The notes under the pieces are model-generated. The model ran no database searches and was not told the DNA's origin. It saw only the letters and a list, made by a program, of their open reading frames with translations. Shown here piece after piece: positions 24,372 to 33,417 of a stretch of 64,000 nucleotides of DNA; positions within the stretch are counted from its first letter, which is position 1, and the number at the start of each line of letters is the position of its first letter. The stretch comes from Candidatus Bathyarchaeota archaeon (GTDB taxonomy: Archaea; Thermoproteota; Bathyarchaeia; Bathyarchaeales; Bathycorpusculaceae), in NCBI GenBank assembly GCA_026014485.1, contig JAOZIE010000023.1:124001-188000 (forward strand), in the 5' to 3' direction. A program made the translations under genes and the position numbers.

Positions 24372-25696
24372 TTTTGAAAATTAGTTGGGTCTCTGCGGTT
24401 TTGGTGTTGGTGCTTGTTTTTGTAGGGTTTGCTGCTTTGGCGTTGCCTGTTCATGCCGATGCGGCTTGGGACGTGCAGGTTGTGGATGAAAAGGCTGCAC
24501 TTAATGGTTTGTCTTTGGCTTTGGACTCTGATGGCAACCCGCATTTGGCTTACTTGGACTGCGAAAACGGACACTACTTTGATTACACTAACGCTTCAAG
24601 CTCAAACCTCAGACCCAAAAGTCAAGAATACCTCATGTATGCAAGTTGGAACGGCTCAGCTTGGGAACTGCAAACTGTAGACACCCTGCATTTCACTCCT
24701 GCCGAAGGGAACCCGGGATACATCGGGTATAGTAGTCTCGTGTTGGACTCCTGTGATTATCCGCATATAGTGTACGAAGTTGCTGATAGTAATACTTCTC
24801 CAGTTGGTTACTTGCTGAAGTATGCCCAATGGACTGGAACTGATTGGAGCATTCAAACGGTTGATAACGGCACTGAAAGCTCTATTGTCCTTGATTCGGC
24901 TGGCAACCCCATTATCGCTTACGCAGGCAAAAATGGGCAATTGAAGTGCGCAGTTTGGAACGGATTGAACTGGACAATAGAAGTAGTGGACCCTGCAGGC
25001 ACATCCCACAACTGTATAGTAATAGACGCAAACAGCCGTCCTAGCATTTTTTACGAAGCTGGAGTGGGGTCGCCAGTTAAATGGGCTGTGAGGAACGTGG
25101 AGGGTTGGGTTTTGCAGTCTTTGCCTCCTAATTTGGGTTCAAGCTTTGGGAATGTCGTTTTAGACTTCAAAGGCTATCCCCATTTAAGTTACAACTGGAA
25201 CGATACGATAATGTATTGTTGCTGGAACGGTTCTGACTGGAGCGAACAACCGGTTATGCCTATTTCTTGGGGACGCAGTTTTCTGACATTAGACTCAAAC
25301 GATGACCCCCATATCACCTACACTAACTATACGTCTTATTCTTTTTCAGTGAGTTACATAAGGTGGACAGGGGAAACTTGGGATGTTCAGTTAGTGGTCA
25401 AGAATATGGTTCTCAGACTGATGCCGTTGGCGTTAGATTCTGAGGGCAATCCCCACATGTGTTACTTTCTTCCCCGTATGGAAGGTCCATATTTCGTTAG
25501 TGGAACAGTAAAGTATGCCACGAGCAATCAACCCGTGAAGACTCCCACACCAGCGCCTACGGAAACGCCTTCGCCGACGCCTTCCGTCCCCGAGTTCCCC
25601 TGCAACGCGTTTGTTTTTTGGGTTCTGTTGGTTGTTGTTGGGGCGGTAGCGGTTTTCTGCAGACGACGTTCCGTGGGGCTGCGTGGAACTCTCTGA
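24368..25696 (+). CDS. Secreted seven-bladed beta-propeller with PEFP C-terminal anchor
   Basis: 442 residues. A signal peptide is followed by seven repeats about 50 residues apart built on LDSxGNPHxxY: LALDSDGNPHLAYL, LVLDSCDYPHIVYE, IVLDSAGNPIIAYA, IVIDANSRPSIFYE, VVLDFKGYPHLSYN, LTLDSNDDPHITYT and LALDSEGNPHMCYF. A Thr/Pro linker, VPEFPCN, a membrane helix and the basic RRRS end the protein. TTG 24368 overlaps the previous stop (TTGA), so the two surface propellers are made together. Ligand unknown. Confidence 0.83.
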   Translation: MILKISWVSAVLVLVLVFVGFAALALPVHADAAWDVQVVDEKAALNGLSLALDSDGNPHLAYLDCENGHYFDYTNASSSNLRPKSQEYLMYASWNGSAWELQTVDTLHFTPAEGNPGYIGYSSLVLDSCDYPHIVYEVADSNTSPVGYLLKYAQWTGTDWSIQTVDNGTESSIVLDSAGNPIIAYAGKNGQLKCAVWNGLNWTIEVVDPAGTSHNCIVIDANSRPSIFYEAGVGSPVKWAVRNVEGWVLQSLPPNLGSSFGNVVLDFKGYPHLSYNWNDTIMYCCWNGSDWSEQPVMPISWGRSFLTLDSNDDPHITYTNYTSYSFSVSYIRWTGETWDVQLVVKNMVLRLMPLALDSEGNPHMCYFLPRMEGPYFVSGTVKYATSNQPVKTPTPAPTETPSPTPSVPEFPCNAFVFWVLLVVVGAVAVFCRRRSVGLRGTL

Positions 25697-25835
25697 ACGA
25701 GAACAGCAACGGGTGTGGCGTCTGTGCATGACGTTCATGCCCGACTCAGCATCCACAGTTTCCTCAAAGCCGAGTTTGTCATCGCAAGTTAAATAACCCA
25801 GCAGACCCCAACATGAGTTGACTTCGTGACCCAGC

Positions 25836-27125
25836 ATGTTAGACATCAAACTTATCCGCGAAAACCCCGAGCTCGTCAAAGAAAACCTCGCCAAACGAGG
25901 CAACCCCGAAAGCCTAATCATGCTCCAAGAACTCATCGATGCAGACAAACGTTGGCGAGAAGACCTCACCAAACTCAACGACCTCAGGCACGACCGCAAA
26001 GTCTGCACCCAAGAAATCGCCACCCTCAAAAAAGCGCGCCAAGACGCCACAGCCCAAGTGGAGAAAGCCAAAACCATCGACACCCAAATTACCGCCATGG
26101 AAAAAGAAGTCACCCAGATAGAGCAGAAAACACGCCAAATCCTCATGGACCTGCCCAACCTGCTTCACGAAACCGTCCCCTACGGAACAAGCGACCAAGA
26201 CAACGTGGAAACCAAAACCTGGGGCAAACTTCCCCAGTTCACCTTCACGCCAAAAAGCCACATTGACCTTGCCCTAAACTTGGACATTGTGGATTTGGAG
26301 CGTGCAGGAAAAGTTGCAGGCGCCAGATTCTTCTTCCTCAAAGGCTTAGGCGTGCTATTGGACTATGCGCTTATGAATTTTGCTTTGGAAACCCTCTACA
26401 GCAAAGGCTACACCCCAATTGAACCGCCATACCTCATGAAACGAGAACCATACGAAGGCGTAACCAGCCTTGGTGACTTCGCAGATGTCCTCTACAAAAT
26501 CGAAAACGAAGACCTCTACCTCATAGCCACAAGCGAACACCCCATGGCAGCCATGTACATGAACGAAGTCATCAAACAAGACGACCTGCCACTAAAACTT
26601 GCAGGAGTCAGTGCATGCTTCCGTAAAGAAGCAGGAGCACACGGCAAAGACACCCGCGGCATCTTCCGCACCCACCAATTTAACAAAATCGAACAGTTCA
26701 TCTTCTGCATGCCTGAAGACAGCTGGCAACTGCACGAGGAGCTCGCAGCTAACTGTGAAGAAATCCTGCAGAAACTGGAATTGCCCTACCGCATGGTCAA
26801 CGTCTGCACAGGCGACATCGGCACCGTTGCAGCCAAAAAATACGATTTTGAAGCATGGATGCCCGCGCAAGGTGCATACCGAGAGGTTATAAGTTGCAGT
26901 AACTGCACCGACTATCAAGCGCGGCGGCTGGGCATTCGGTTCCGAGAAAAAGAAGGTGCTCCCCCTAAAGGCTGTCTGCACACCCTCAACAGTACAGCTA
27001 TTGCTACAGGCAGAACTATAGTTGCCTTGCTGGAAAACTGTCAACAAGAAGACGGTTCCATTGTCATCCCCAAAGTTCTGCGCAAATACATGGGAGACAT
27101 GGAGAAGATTACGCTTAAACGGTAA
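25836..27125 (+). CDS. serS: Seryl-tRNA synthetase
   Basis: Class II synthetase charging tRNA-Ser (and tRNA-Sec where present). The N-terminal long coiled-coil arm (about 28-105) recognises the tRNA long arm. Motif 2 is FRKEAGAHGKDTRGIFRTHQ and motif 3 contains STAIATGRTIVALLENCQ. 429 residues; the common type, not the rare methanogen type. TATA-like GTTAAATAA near 25785 suits ATG 25836. Confidence 0.96.
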   Translation: MLDIKLIRENPELVKENLAKRGNPESLIMLQELIDADKRWREDLTKLNDLRHDRKVCTQEIATLKKARQDATAQVEKAKTIDTQITAMEKEVTQIEQKTRQILMDLPNLLHETVPYGTSDQDNVETKTWGKLPQFTFTPKSHIDLALNLDIVDLERAGKVAGARFFFLKGLGVLLDYALMNFALETLYSKGYTPIEPPYLMKREPYEGVTSLGDFADVLYKIENEDLYLIATSEHPMAAMYMNEVIKQDDLPLKLAGVSACFRKEAGAHGKDTRGIFRTHQFNKIEQFIFCMPEDSWQLHEELAANCEEILQKLELPYRMVNVCTGDIGTVAAKKYDFEAWMPAQGAYREVISCSNCTDYQARRLGIRFREKEGAPPKGCLHTLNSTAIATGRTIVALLENCQQEDGSIVIPKVLRKYMGDMEKITLKR

Positions 27126-27175
27126 AGCTTTTAATACCGCTTTGAGACTGATGAAAGCGCATTCGGAGGATTAAC

Positions 27176-27835
27176 TTGTCTTCGAAATCCAGTAAACACG
27201 TTCGCGATAAATGGCGTAGTAAAGTATGGTATCTAATCGTTGCTCCGCCATACTTTGGAAACGTTGAGTTAGGTGCTGTGCCCGCTCAAGAAGAGCAAAG
27301 CCTCATCGGCAGAGTAACTGAAGCTACACTCTACGACATCACAGGAGACTTCTCGCATCAAAACCTGAAAATGTACTTCCAGGTAACCGCAATTGAAGGC
27401 AAAACCGCGCGTACCGTCTTCAAGGGACACGAATACAGCCGAGATTACCTCAGAAGCCTAGTGCGTAGAAGAACAACCAAAGTTGATGGACTCTTCAACC
27501 TCACCACAAAAGACGGCTATAAACTGCGTGTTGCCGTTTCTGCGCTTACGCTTTCCAGAATCAAGACGTCACAGGAGAAAATCATCCGCAAAATCATGGA
27601 TACAATCGTCAAGGAAAAAGCAGCAGTACTCACGCTTGACCAGTTCGTGCAAGAGATGGTTCTGGGTAAGATAGCTTCAGACATCTACAACGAATCCAAG
27701 CAGATTGCGCCGCTACGGCACGTTGGTATCCGAAAATCCAAGCTTGTCGGTCAACCAGCCGTTCTGCCCGAACAGACGCCTCTTCAGGAACCCGCTGCAG
27801 AAGTCGAAGAAATCCAAGAAGAAGCAGAAGCGTAA
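27176..27835 (+). CDS. rps3ae: 30S ribosomal protein S3Ae (eS1)
   Basis: Small-subunit protein of the archaeal/eukaryotic eS1 family, located near the mRNA exit. 219 residues with family-typical RDKWRSKVWYLIVAPPYFGN near the start and HEYSRDYLRSLVRRRTTKVD in the middle. The tail is acidic (EVEEIQEEAEA). The TTG start has GGAGGA about 7 nt upstream and a TATA CTTTTAATA at 27127-27136. Confidence 0.95.
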   Translation: MSSKSSKHVRDKWRSKVWYLIVAPPYFGNVELGAVPAQEEQSLIGRVTEATLYDITGDFSHQNLKMYFQVTAIEGKTARTVFKGHEYSRDYLRSLVRRRTTKVDGLFNLTTKDGYKLRVAVSALTLSRIKTSQEKIIRKIMDTIVKEKAAVLTLDQFVQEMVLGKIASDIYNESKQIAPLRHVGIRKSKLVGQPAVLPEQTPLQEPAAEVEEIQEEAEA

Positions 27836-27861
27836 CCTGAAAACTCAGGTTCTCCAATCCC

Positions 27862-27895
27862 TCAACGATATCTTCGTTGAATCTTTTTCATTTTT
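27862..27895 (+). terminator. Terminator after rps3ae
   Basis: TCAACGA (27862-27868) pairs with TCGTTGA (27874-27880) around a 5-nt loop, followed by ATCTTTTTCATTTTT. A stem plus two T5 runs directly behind the S3Ae stop. Confidence 0.55.
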
Positions 27896-27969
27896 AGTTC
27901 AAGTTTGCTTTTTCAGCGGCGAATCCGTTATTAATCCAAACCCTCTTCTATCCAGCAAGAGGCAGCAAC

Positions 27970-28434
27970 ATGACTAACCACGCGGGTGTGCATGAAAAAG
28001 GCTCTTTTTCTCTTCAAGACCTGATGGAAACCATCAAAAAGAACAGCGACTTCGCCAAAACAGGCGCCATCGGCTTATTCGTAGGTCTAGTGCGTGGAGA
28101 AAATAACGAGGGTCAAACAGTTCAGAAGCTTACATTGGAAGCCTACGAGGAGAAAGCCAACGAAGTTTTGGAAACTATTTGTGCTGACCTCCAAAAAAGA
28201 CCTGGCATCGTCGAAGTGCAGATTCACCATCTCCTAGGCGAATTCAACGTGGGTGAAGACCTCGTGTACGTTTCCGTTGCAGGTTCTCATCGTCCAGAGG
28301 TTTTTTCTGTTCTGCGGGAAGCAGTGGAAAGATACAAGCATGAAGCGCCAGTCTTCAAGAAAGAGCAAACAGTCAACCAGAAAGGCGAAACGCAGGCGTC
28401 GTGGGTTTCCGAAAAACAAAACAGCCCGCAGTAG
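27970..28434 (+). CDS. moaE: Molybdopterin synthase catalytic subunit MoaE
   Basis: With MoaD thiocarboxylate it converts precursor Z (cPMP) to molybdopterin for Mo/W enzymes. Hallmarks: LTLEAYEEKA, VGEDLVYVSVAGSHRPEVF and the catalytic Lys region PVFKKEQT. 154 residues, normal length. A moaD-like gene lies at 49282, not adjacent. cofD follows 61 nt downstream. Confidence 0.93.
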   Translation: MTNHAGVHEKGSFSLQDLMETIKKNSDFAKTGAIGLFVGLVRGENNEGQTVQKLTLEAYEEKANEVLETICADLQKRPGIVEVQIHHLLGEFNVGEDLVYVSVAGSHRPEVFSVLREAVERYKHEAPVFKKEQTVNQKGETQASWVSEKQNSPQ

Positions 28435-28495
28435 CAGGCGATTTGGCTGAGGGTTTGGTTCAAATAAGCGCGGAAGAATATGTTGCTTTGCGGAT

Positions 28496-29428
28496 TTGGG
28501 TGAATTAGGCGTGATTACGGCTTTGGCGGGTGGAGTCGGCGCAGCGAAACTGCTCACTGGACTGGCAAAGACAGTTAGCCAGAAGGACATGGTTGTCATC
28601 GGGAATACAGGTGACGACATTGAATTGTACGGATTGCATATTTCTCCTGACTTGGATATCGCAGCTTACTCTTTAGCGGGGGTTGTGGATGAAGCGAAGG
28701 GTTGGGGAATCAGCGGCGACACTTTCCACTGTCTTGACGAGCTGAAGCGGTACACTGGTTTTGGATGGTTCAACGTGGGCGACAGAGACTTAGCCACCCA
28801 CATCTACCGAACTAACCTTCTCAGGCAAGGATACACTTTGACTGAAGTTACCCAGAAAATCTGTGCAGCTTTAGGTGTAACAGCCAAGATTTTGCCCATG
28901 ACCGACAACAAGTTTGAGACTCGAATCACAACCAAAGACGGCACCATGCACTTTGAAGAGTACATGGTTAAACGGGGCGCAAAAGACGAGGTTCTCAACG
29001 TGGAGTTTTTTGGGGCAGAAACCGCCAAGCCAGCTGCAGGGGTAACTGAAGCGATTGCAGAAGCGGAACGTGTGGTGGTTTGCCCCAGCAATCCTGTAGT
29101 AAGCATCAGCACGATTCTGTCGGTTAAAGGTATCCGGGAGGCTTTGAGGGAAACAGCCGCAGGCGTCGTGGGGGTTAGCCCAATCATCGGCGGTTTACCC
29201 GTGAAGGGACCTGCTGATAAGCTGCTGCGGGGTTTAGGTCGTGAAGTTTCCGCTTTTAGTGTAGCTGAGATGTATGCGGATTTTCTTGATTTCTTTATCA
29301 TCGACAGGGTGGATGCCGCTGAAAAATCGCGTATAGAGAAGCTTGGCGTTTCGGTGAAGGTGGCAGACATAGTTATGCGAAGTTTGGAAGATAAGGTTCG
29401 GCTGGCAAATACTGTGTTGCAGGCTTGA
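28496..29428 (+). CDS. cofD: 2-phospho-L-lactate transferase CofD
   Basis: Joins the lactyl-phosphate (or PEP-derived) moiety to the deazaflavin Fo in coenzyme F420 synthesis. The conserved N-terminus ALAGGVGAAKLLTGL and NTGDDIELYGLHISPDLDI are clear. 310 residues. Start TTG 28496 is the longest; GTG 28511, 7 nt after GGGTGA, is an equally good alternative that begins right before the conserved block. Confidence 0.94.
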   Translation: MGELGVITALAGGVGAAKLLTGLAKTVSQKDMVVIGNTGDDIELYGLHISPDLDIAAYSLAGVVDEAKGWGISGDTFHCLDELKRYTGFGWFNVGDRDLATHIYRTNLLRQGYTLTEVTQKICAALGVTAKILPMTDNKFETRITTKDGTMHFEEYMVKRGAKDEVLNVEFFGAETAKPAAGVTEAIAEAERVVVCPSNPVVSISTILSVKGIREALRETAAGVVGVSPIIGGLPVKGPADKLLRGLGREVSAFSVAEMYADFLDFFIIDRVDAAEKSRIEKLGVSVKVADIVMRSLEDKVRLANTVLQA

Positions 29429-29804
29429 GGCGGCGGCTTTTTTCTGGTTGTTTCTCAATAGTTTACTGTTTGTTCTATAGATTATTTGGGCAGTTCAAAT
29501 AAGCTTGGAAGAGCAGTTACCATCTGGGAAGAAGCGTGCATAGAGCTTACGTTGGGTTTTCAGCCCTTCGCAAGTGTAAGTTTCAAAAAAATACGGTTTA
29601 GAGTGAGGGAAAAACGGCAATGGAGAAAAACGTGGGGAAACGAAAACTGGAAGACCTTGAAGCCTCTGAGTTGGTTGATTGGTTTTTGGCGATTGACTCA
29701 TGTTTAGCCTAACTATTATGCTCCGCGGAGGGCATTTTAGAAATGCAACTTTATAAGAAGGGTTATATGTGAACCGCGCAAATAGTGCTATGAGGAGATT
29801 GACA
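29429..29804 (+). other. Intergenic stretch with a possible 30-codon gene
   Basis: 376 nt. The right end holds the PhoU-like promoter (CTTTATAAG near 29750). A short frame at 29620-29712 starts with ATG 9 nt after GAGGGA and encodes MEKNVGKRKLEDLEASELVD followed by WFLAIDSCLA, which has helical protein-like composition. It is too short to support more. Nothing else is seen. Confidence 0.35.
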
Positions 29805-30473
29805 ATGGAAAGAAGAAGCTACGACTGGTTTGAAAAACGTCGTCGAACAAAAGGCTTAGAATTAGCCCATGAACAGATCACGAAAGCCTTCGACACTGTA
29901 ACCTTGCTTCATAAAGCGACCAAGAGTTTTGCCGAGGGCAACCTTGTGGAAACCCGAAAACACATTCAGAATCTCTACAAGGCAGAGGAGGAAGTTGACA
30001 AACTTAGAACAGACGTTTTCACCGAGTTATCCAAGGGTGCTGCGTTGGTTGCAGATTACCGGGAAGATCTCCTTCACTTGGTGAAGCGGCTAGACACTTT
30101 GGCTGACCACACGAAGGATGCTGCTAGATGTATGCAGATGTTGGGTGATGCCAAGATTCCTGAGGAGCTGTGTAGTAAAACGGTTTTTATGACGGGGAAG
30201 CTTGTGGATGCAGCTCAGGCGTTGCGTGGCGGCATCGAGAAAATCTCTTCGAATGCAGCTGAAGCCATCGCTGAAGCAGGAAAGGTTCAGGTTTACGAGC
30301 ATGACCTTGACAAGGAATACCTTAACGCCAAAACCCTGTTTGTTAAGTATGGCGGAGAAATCAACTGCGGAGCCATGGTTATCTTTGACGATTTAATCGA
30401 GTTCATTGAGCACGCAGCAGACATGTGTGCAGACACAGCAGACTACATTGTGGTTCTGTCAAGCAGAGACTAA
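29805..30473 (+). CDS. PhoU-like DUF47 family protein
   Basis: 222-residue all-helical protein of the DUF47 (TIGR00153) family, which normally accompanies Pit-type phosphate transporters and is thought to regulate them. PhoU-like repeats are seen as KAEEEVDKLRTDVFTELSKG and VYEHDLDKEYLNAKTL with acidic metal-binding residues. GGAG 8 nt before ATG 29805 defines the start. No transporter gene is next to it. Confidence 0.85.
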   Translation: MERRSYDWFEKRRRTKGLELAHEQITKAFDTVTLLHKATKSFAEGNLVETRKHIQNLYKAEEEVDKLRTDVFTELSKGAALVADYREDLLHLVKRLDTLADHTKDAARCMQMLGDAKIPEELCSKTVFMTGKLVDAAQALRGGIEKISSNAAEAIAEAGKVQVYEHDLDKEYLNAKTLFVKYGGEINCGAMVIFDDLIEFIEHAADMCADTADYIVVLSSRD

Positions 30474-30489
30474 AAATCAACAAACCCCT

Positions 30490-30515
30490 TTTCCATTTTT
30501 GGAAACCTTTCTTTA
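30490..30515 (+). terminator. Terminator after the PhoU-like gene
   Basis: TTTCCA (30490-30495) pairs with TGGAAA (30500-30505), followed by CCTTTCTTTAC. A second G/C hairpin (CCCCC 30536-30540 with GGGGG 30552-30556) and T runs follow before the convergent TrmB gene. Confidence 0.45.
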
Positions 30516-30662
30516 CACTGCGCTTTTTCTACTCTCCCCCTCGGTTTCTGCGGGGGTTGCCTCTGGTTGCTTTTTTGTTTCTGGTTACGTTTTGGGTTTC
30601 TTTTGCGTCTAAAAAAGGGTGAAAACGGCAGATTCTGGCTCAAAAAGGCTGGAGGGGCTGTT

Positions 30663-31412
30663 TTATGCGGTGGCTGAGGAGTCCCAGAGGAACTGGAAGT
30701 ACTCTCGGGCGAATCCGACTAAGCCGACGTGGTTGCTCCATATGACTAGGCTTGGTTTGTCTTCGCCCAGAAATAACATGGCTTCTTTGCCGTCTGCGAT
30801 GACGCCGCCGCCGAACATGTGGTCTCTCACCCGTAGCTCGTTGATGGCCGCCATTTTTTTCAGGGGGATCCATTCGTTGCTTTTGCCTGCTGCCATAAGC
30901 TTTACGGTCACGTTCTTTTTCAGTCCCGTCAGCAGTTGTTCCGCGGAAGCGAAGATGGGTTTTGCGAAGGTTGGTGCGGCTATCATAATTTCCTTGTTTG
31001 CCTTTTTGAGAACTTCCTCCAGCTTGGCTAACACTGCCTGCTGTCCGTGGAGGATGAGTATGTCGGGTCGCTCGACGAGTTCGCGTTTCTCGTAAAGCGG
31101 CTGCAGCGCCTCCGATACGGTTTGCTCCCAGCCCAGATAGCGGTCTTCCAGCCGCTGCTTCGTGAACGCTGTTGCCTCCAAGGGCGGCACAGGATAGTAT
31201 TTGAAGGGTCGGGTTTCGCTGCTTTTTATCCAGCCTTTCTCCTTGAGCGAATTCAGGACCTCATAAATCTTAGAGTAGGGCACTTTGGCTTCGCTGCTGA
31301 TTTCCATGGCGGTCAACTGCCCGTTTTCCAGAAGCGCTAAGTAAGCGTCGATTTCGTAGGCGTTTAATCCCATCTCACGCAGCGTTTCACGGGTATGCTC
31401 GTCAACCGACAA
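30663..31412 (-). CDS. TrmB family transcriptional regulator
   Basis: 249 residues. An N-terminal winged helix (about 8-75: MGLNAYEIDAYLALLENGQL, AKVPYSKIYEVLNSLKEKGW) is followed by a phospholipase-D-like ligand-binding domain (about 110-245), the layout of TrmB sugar-sensing regulators. It is divergent from the Tes-like radical SAM gene with about 100 nt between starts. It may control that gene or itself; the ligand is unknown. Confidence 0.9.
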   Translation of the reverse strand: MSVDEHTRETLREMGLNAYEIDAYLALLENGQLTAMEISSEAKVPYSKIYEVLNSLKEKGWIKSSETRPFKYYPVPPLEATAFTKQRLEDRYLGWEQTVSEALQPLYEKRELVERPDILILHGQQAVLAKLEEVLKKANKEIMIAAPTFAKPIFASAEQLLTGLKKNVTVKLMAAGKSNEWIPLKKMAAINELRVRDHMFGGGVIADGKEAMLFLGEDKPSLVIWSNHVGLVGFAREYFQFLWDSSATA

Positions 31413-31513
31413 GTGTTTTCCCCTTTTTCACCGTTGTATTAGTTTGGAAACATTATTATGTACTCTACGGCTCTTAAGCACTTCGAAAACAAAAGTCACT
31501 ATTAGTGGTCAGC

Positions 31514-33004
31514 ATGAAAGTAATCAAGAGCACCAAATCAATTTGCCCCGAATGCTTCCAAGCACTGGACGCAGAAATCTACGAGGACGGCGGCAAAGTA
31601 TTCATCAAAAAAACGTGCCCCCAGCACGGCGAGTATCGAGAACTTTACTGGTCAGACTACGACCAATACATACGGGCGGAGAAGTTCCGCTTCGACGGCG
31701 AAGGCATAGAGAACCCGCGCACCCAAAAAGTCAGGGGGTGCCCGTTTGACTGCGGCATCTGCCCCGAACATAAATCCCACACGGCGCTTGCCATCATCGA
31801 CGTGACGAACCGATGTAACCTTAAATGCCCTGTATGCTTTGCTAACGCTTCCGCCGCAGGGTACGTTTATGAGCCCACGGCTGAGGAAATCACGGGCATG
31901 CTGGAGAACCTGCGTGCAACCAAACCCGTTGGCGCCACGGCACTGCAGTTCAGCGGCGGCGAACCCACCATCCGCAATGAACTCTTCGACTTTGTTCGAA
32001 AAGCCAAAGAACTAGGGTTCCGCCACGTGGAAATTAACACGAACGGCGTGCGAATCAGCAAAGACGTCGAATACGCCAAACAACTGAAAGAGGCTGGCGT
32101 CAGCACTATTTACCTGCAGTTCGATGGTTTAACCCCTGACGTTTACAAGTTTATCCGCGGTGTAGACCTGCTTGAAACCAAAATGAAGGCTATACAGAAC
32201 CTTCGGGAAGCAGGCATTCACAGCATCGTGTTGGTCGTCACGTTAGTTAAAGGCGTCAACGACACGCAACTGGGCGACATCATAAACTTCGCCAAGGACA
32301 ACTTTGACGTTGTCCGATGCATCAACGTGCAGCCCGTTTCGCTCTGCGGACGTATACCCCAGCAGGAACGCGAAAAGATGCGTATAACAATCACCGACTT
32401 CATGAGGCTAGTTGAAGAGCAAACTGACGGAAATGTGAAAACATCCGACTTCTATCCTGTTCCCACAGTTGCTCCCATAGCTAAAGCCGTTGGCTCCATC
32501 CAAGACAAACACTTCATCGAATTCACGGGGCACCCTCACTGCGGCATGGCAACCTACCTGTTTGTGGAAGACGGCAAAACCACGCCGATAACCCGCATCG
32601 CTAACGTAGAGAAATTTACTGACGCCATGAAAAAAGTCTACGAGGAAGCTCAGAAAGGCAACAAGAACCGTGCAAAACTGCGTTTAGTCGGCGCGGCGAG
32701 GCACGTAAAGTTCAGTTTCCTACGCAAATACGTGTTCCGTGTCCTGTCGGAGGGTAGCTACGAAAGCTTGGGTGACCTGCAGCGGAAATCGCTTCTGCTT
32801 ACCTCCATGCACTTCATGGACCCCTACAACTTTGATTTAGAACGTGTACAGCGGTGCCTAATCCACTACGCCGTGCCAGATGGACGCATAATCCCATTCT
32901 GCACCTACAACAGCATTCACCGTCCAGAAGTCGAGAAGAAACTTGGCGTTCCAATCGAACAGTGGCAAAACAAGCATAAGGTTGAAATAAGCCAGGCAAT
33001 CTAG
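31514..33004 (+). CDS. Radical SAM enzyme of the tetraether synthase (Tes)/COG1964 type
   Basis: About 496 residues. An N-terminal Cys-rich region (CPECFQ; CPQHGEY; GCPFDCGICPEHKSH) precedes the radical SAM motif TNRCNLKCPVCFANA, with FSGGEPTIRNELFDF after it. This arrangement is that of COG1964 enzymes, the group containing archaeal tetraether lipid synthase, which couples two archaeol chains to form tetraethers. Other COG1964 members have different or unknown roles, so Tes is a good candidate, not a certainty. GTG 31505 is an alternative start. Confidence 0.82.
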   Translation: MKVIKSTKSICPECFQALDAEIYEDGGKVFIKKTCPQHGEYRELYWSDYDQYIRAEKFRFDGEGIENPRTQKVRGCPFDCGICPEHKSHTALAIIDVTNRCNLKCPVCFANASAAGYVYEPTAEEITGMLENLRATKPVGATALQFSGGEPTIRNELFDFVRKAKELGFRHVEINTNGVRISKDVEYAKQLKEAGVSTIYLQFDGLTPDVYKFIRGVDLLETKMKAIQNLREAGIHSIVLVVTLVKGVNDTQLGDIINFAKDNFDVVRCINVQPVSLCGRIPQQEREKMRITITDFMRLVEEQTDGNVKTSDFYPVPTVAPIAKAVGSIQDKHFIEFTGHPHCGMATYLFVEDGKTTPITRIANVEKFTDAMKKVYEEAQKGNKNRAKLRLVGAARHVKFSFLRKYVFRVLSEGSYESLGDLQRKSLLLTSMHFMDPYNFDLERVQRCLIHYAVPDGRIIPFCTYNSIHRPEVEKKLGVPIEQWQNKHKVEISQAI

Positions 33005-33026
33005 AACAGAGACGCAAGTGATAATC

Positions 33027-33359
33027 ATGGGTGGAAAAAAGAGAATCGGCTTGAAACAGATGGAACGCCAGCAAGCCAAAGTTGACCAAGCAAAAGCGGC
33101 GAAAGAAAAGAAAGACAAAAAGGCAGCACCGCCAAAAGAACGCAAAACTATCATCAACGTTATTCCGCCAGACGCTAAGAATGACAAAATCGTCGCTGAA
33201 GTGAAGAGGATGCCTGTTCTTACGCCGTACGCAGTTGCCACACGATACAACGTCCGCATAAGCGCAGCCAAAGAATTCCTGCAGCAGCTACAGCACAACG
33301 GCGACGTAGAGCTGGTTTCAGGCAGCCACACAATAAAGGTTTACAAGCCCTGCGCTTGA
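33027..33359 (+). CDS. rps25e: 30S ribosomal protein S25e
   Basis: 110 residues. A Lys/Ala-rich N-terminus (KQMERQQAKVDQAKAAKEKK) is followed by the winged-helix core with VKRMPVLTPYAVATRYNVR and HNGDVELVSGSHTIKVY. S25e occurs in TACK archaea and eukaryotes but not in most euryarchaea. ATG 33027 is chosen; the frame extends three codons upstream. Confidence 0.94.
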   Translation: MGGKKRIGLKQMERQQAKVDQAKAAKEKKDKKAAPPKERKTIINVIPPDAKNDKIVAEVKRMPVLTPYAVATRYNVRISAAKEFLQQLQHNGDVELVSGSHTIKVYKPCA

Positions 33360-33417
33360 TTTTTCTTTGCGCAGTTAACATTTTACTTTTTCCCTTTTGG
33401 TTAGGAGAGTATTCGTC

